The notes under the pieces: model-generated
What the model saw: the letters and a program-made list of their open reading frames with translations, nothing else
Databases searched by the model: none
What the model was told of the DNA's origin: nothing
Shown here: one piece after another, positions 41,744 to 41,983 of the stretch
Layout of the letters: every line of letters starts with the position of its first letter
Position numbering within the stretch: position 1 is the stretch's first letter
Made by a program: the position numbers and the translations under genes
IMG/VR virus record: IMGVR_UViG_3300032326_000293
Coordinates: 1-41,983 of that record
DNA from: a virus
Strand: one strand, 5' to 3'
DNA length: 41,983 bases

Positions 41744-41983
41744 ACTATCTAGTGTAGATCAAAGTTTTGCCAACGCTGTCAAAATGCTCTTGATCAAGAG
41801 TCAAAATGATGGCGTAGCAACATTGCCTATGCAAGAGTTAGTTCAACGTCTAAATAAAATGGGATTTAGCGCATCAAATCAAATTGATGCCATCCGTGGC
41901 TTAATATCAACATTCAAAGCAAAAAACAACGACTTGGTCGCCGATGTTAGCAATGATAAAATTATGATGACCACAGTACCCTC
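41730..41983 (+). CDS. Hypothetical protein (3' partial)
   Basis: The frame runs open from GTG 41730 to the end of the window (84 codons visible). AGGGAG precedes the GTG. The product begins ILLELSSVDQSFANAVKML and is helical and slightly amphipathic, with LPMQELVQRLNKMG. No motif is recognised in the visible part. Confidence 0.65.
   Translation, partial: MILLELSSVDQSFANAVKMLLIKSQNDGVATLPMQELVQRLNKMGFSASNQIDAIRGLISTFKAKNNDLVADVSNDKIMMTTVP

Noticed and set aside
41850-41856. CTAAATA as a late promoter
   Set aside because: It lies inside a coding frame with no start codon at a suitable distance for a recognisable gene.

Overview
This window is a 42 kb piece of the genome of a T4-like tailed phage (a contractile-tailed myovirus). 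It shows T4 core genes for the neck and tail (gp13, gp14, gp15, gp18, gp19), head completion (gp4), DNA packaging (gp16, gp17), nucleotide metabolism (gp1), and replication and recombination (gp32, UvsX, UvsY, UvsW, gp61, gp41). Several proteins resemble, from memory, those of marine T4-like cyanophages and pelagiphages more than those of coliphage T4. These include the gp15 type, the acidic protein next to the terminase, the zinc-finger and DnaE-like genes near uvsW, and the 65-residue gene between gp61 and gp41. Base composition is moderately AT-rich. No tRNA, rRNA, CRISPR array, integrase or insertion sequence was seen. The host cannot be named; near-consensus sigma70-type promoters suggest a proteobacterium-like RNA polymerase.

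Layout: 1-4474 holds a partial tail fibre with collagen-like repeats and an S74 chaperone, a small virion protein, a coiled-coil protein and a glycosyltransferase. 4416-7714, on the minus strand, holds gp14, gp15, a Nudix hydrolase and a hypothetical gene. 7824-21524 holds neck, sheath, tube, head-completion and packaging genes, with gp1 and a papain-fold peptidase candidate among them. 21674-25668 is a recombination block of gp32, uvsX (broken by an in-frame TAA), small genes and uvsY. 25845-28184 is a cassette with an AAA+ ATPase and an RNA ligase, bounded by two strong terminators. 28355-36085 holds uvsW, conserved unknowns, a minimal DnaE-like protein, a virion protein, primase and helicase. 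36086-41983 holds mostly unknown, probably late genes, including a candidate ligase-fold protein and a holin-like membrane protein.

Two promoter classes are readable by eye. Sigma70-like promoters with 17-base spacers precede gp1, uvsW, gp61, the ATPase and several small genes. A T4-type late motif (CTAAATA or GTAAATA) precedes gp13, gp14, gp18, gp19 and several unknown genes. The split follows function, so it gives an expression class to unknown genes.

The most striking signal is the promoter-to-start-codon distance. In eight genes it places the predicted transcription start at or within about three bases of the start codon, and in a ninth a three-base leader is predicted. This happens with both promoter classes and suggests systematic use of leaderless mRNAs. 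Other notable points are the uvsX stop codon, a palindromic divergent late promoter, a hairpin-bridged ribosome site, a minimal DnaE palm, and a surface-type module shared by gp14, gp15 and gp18.
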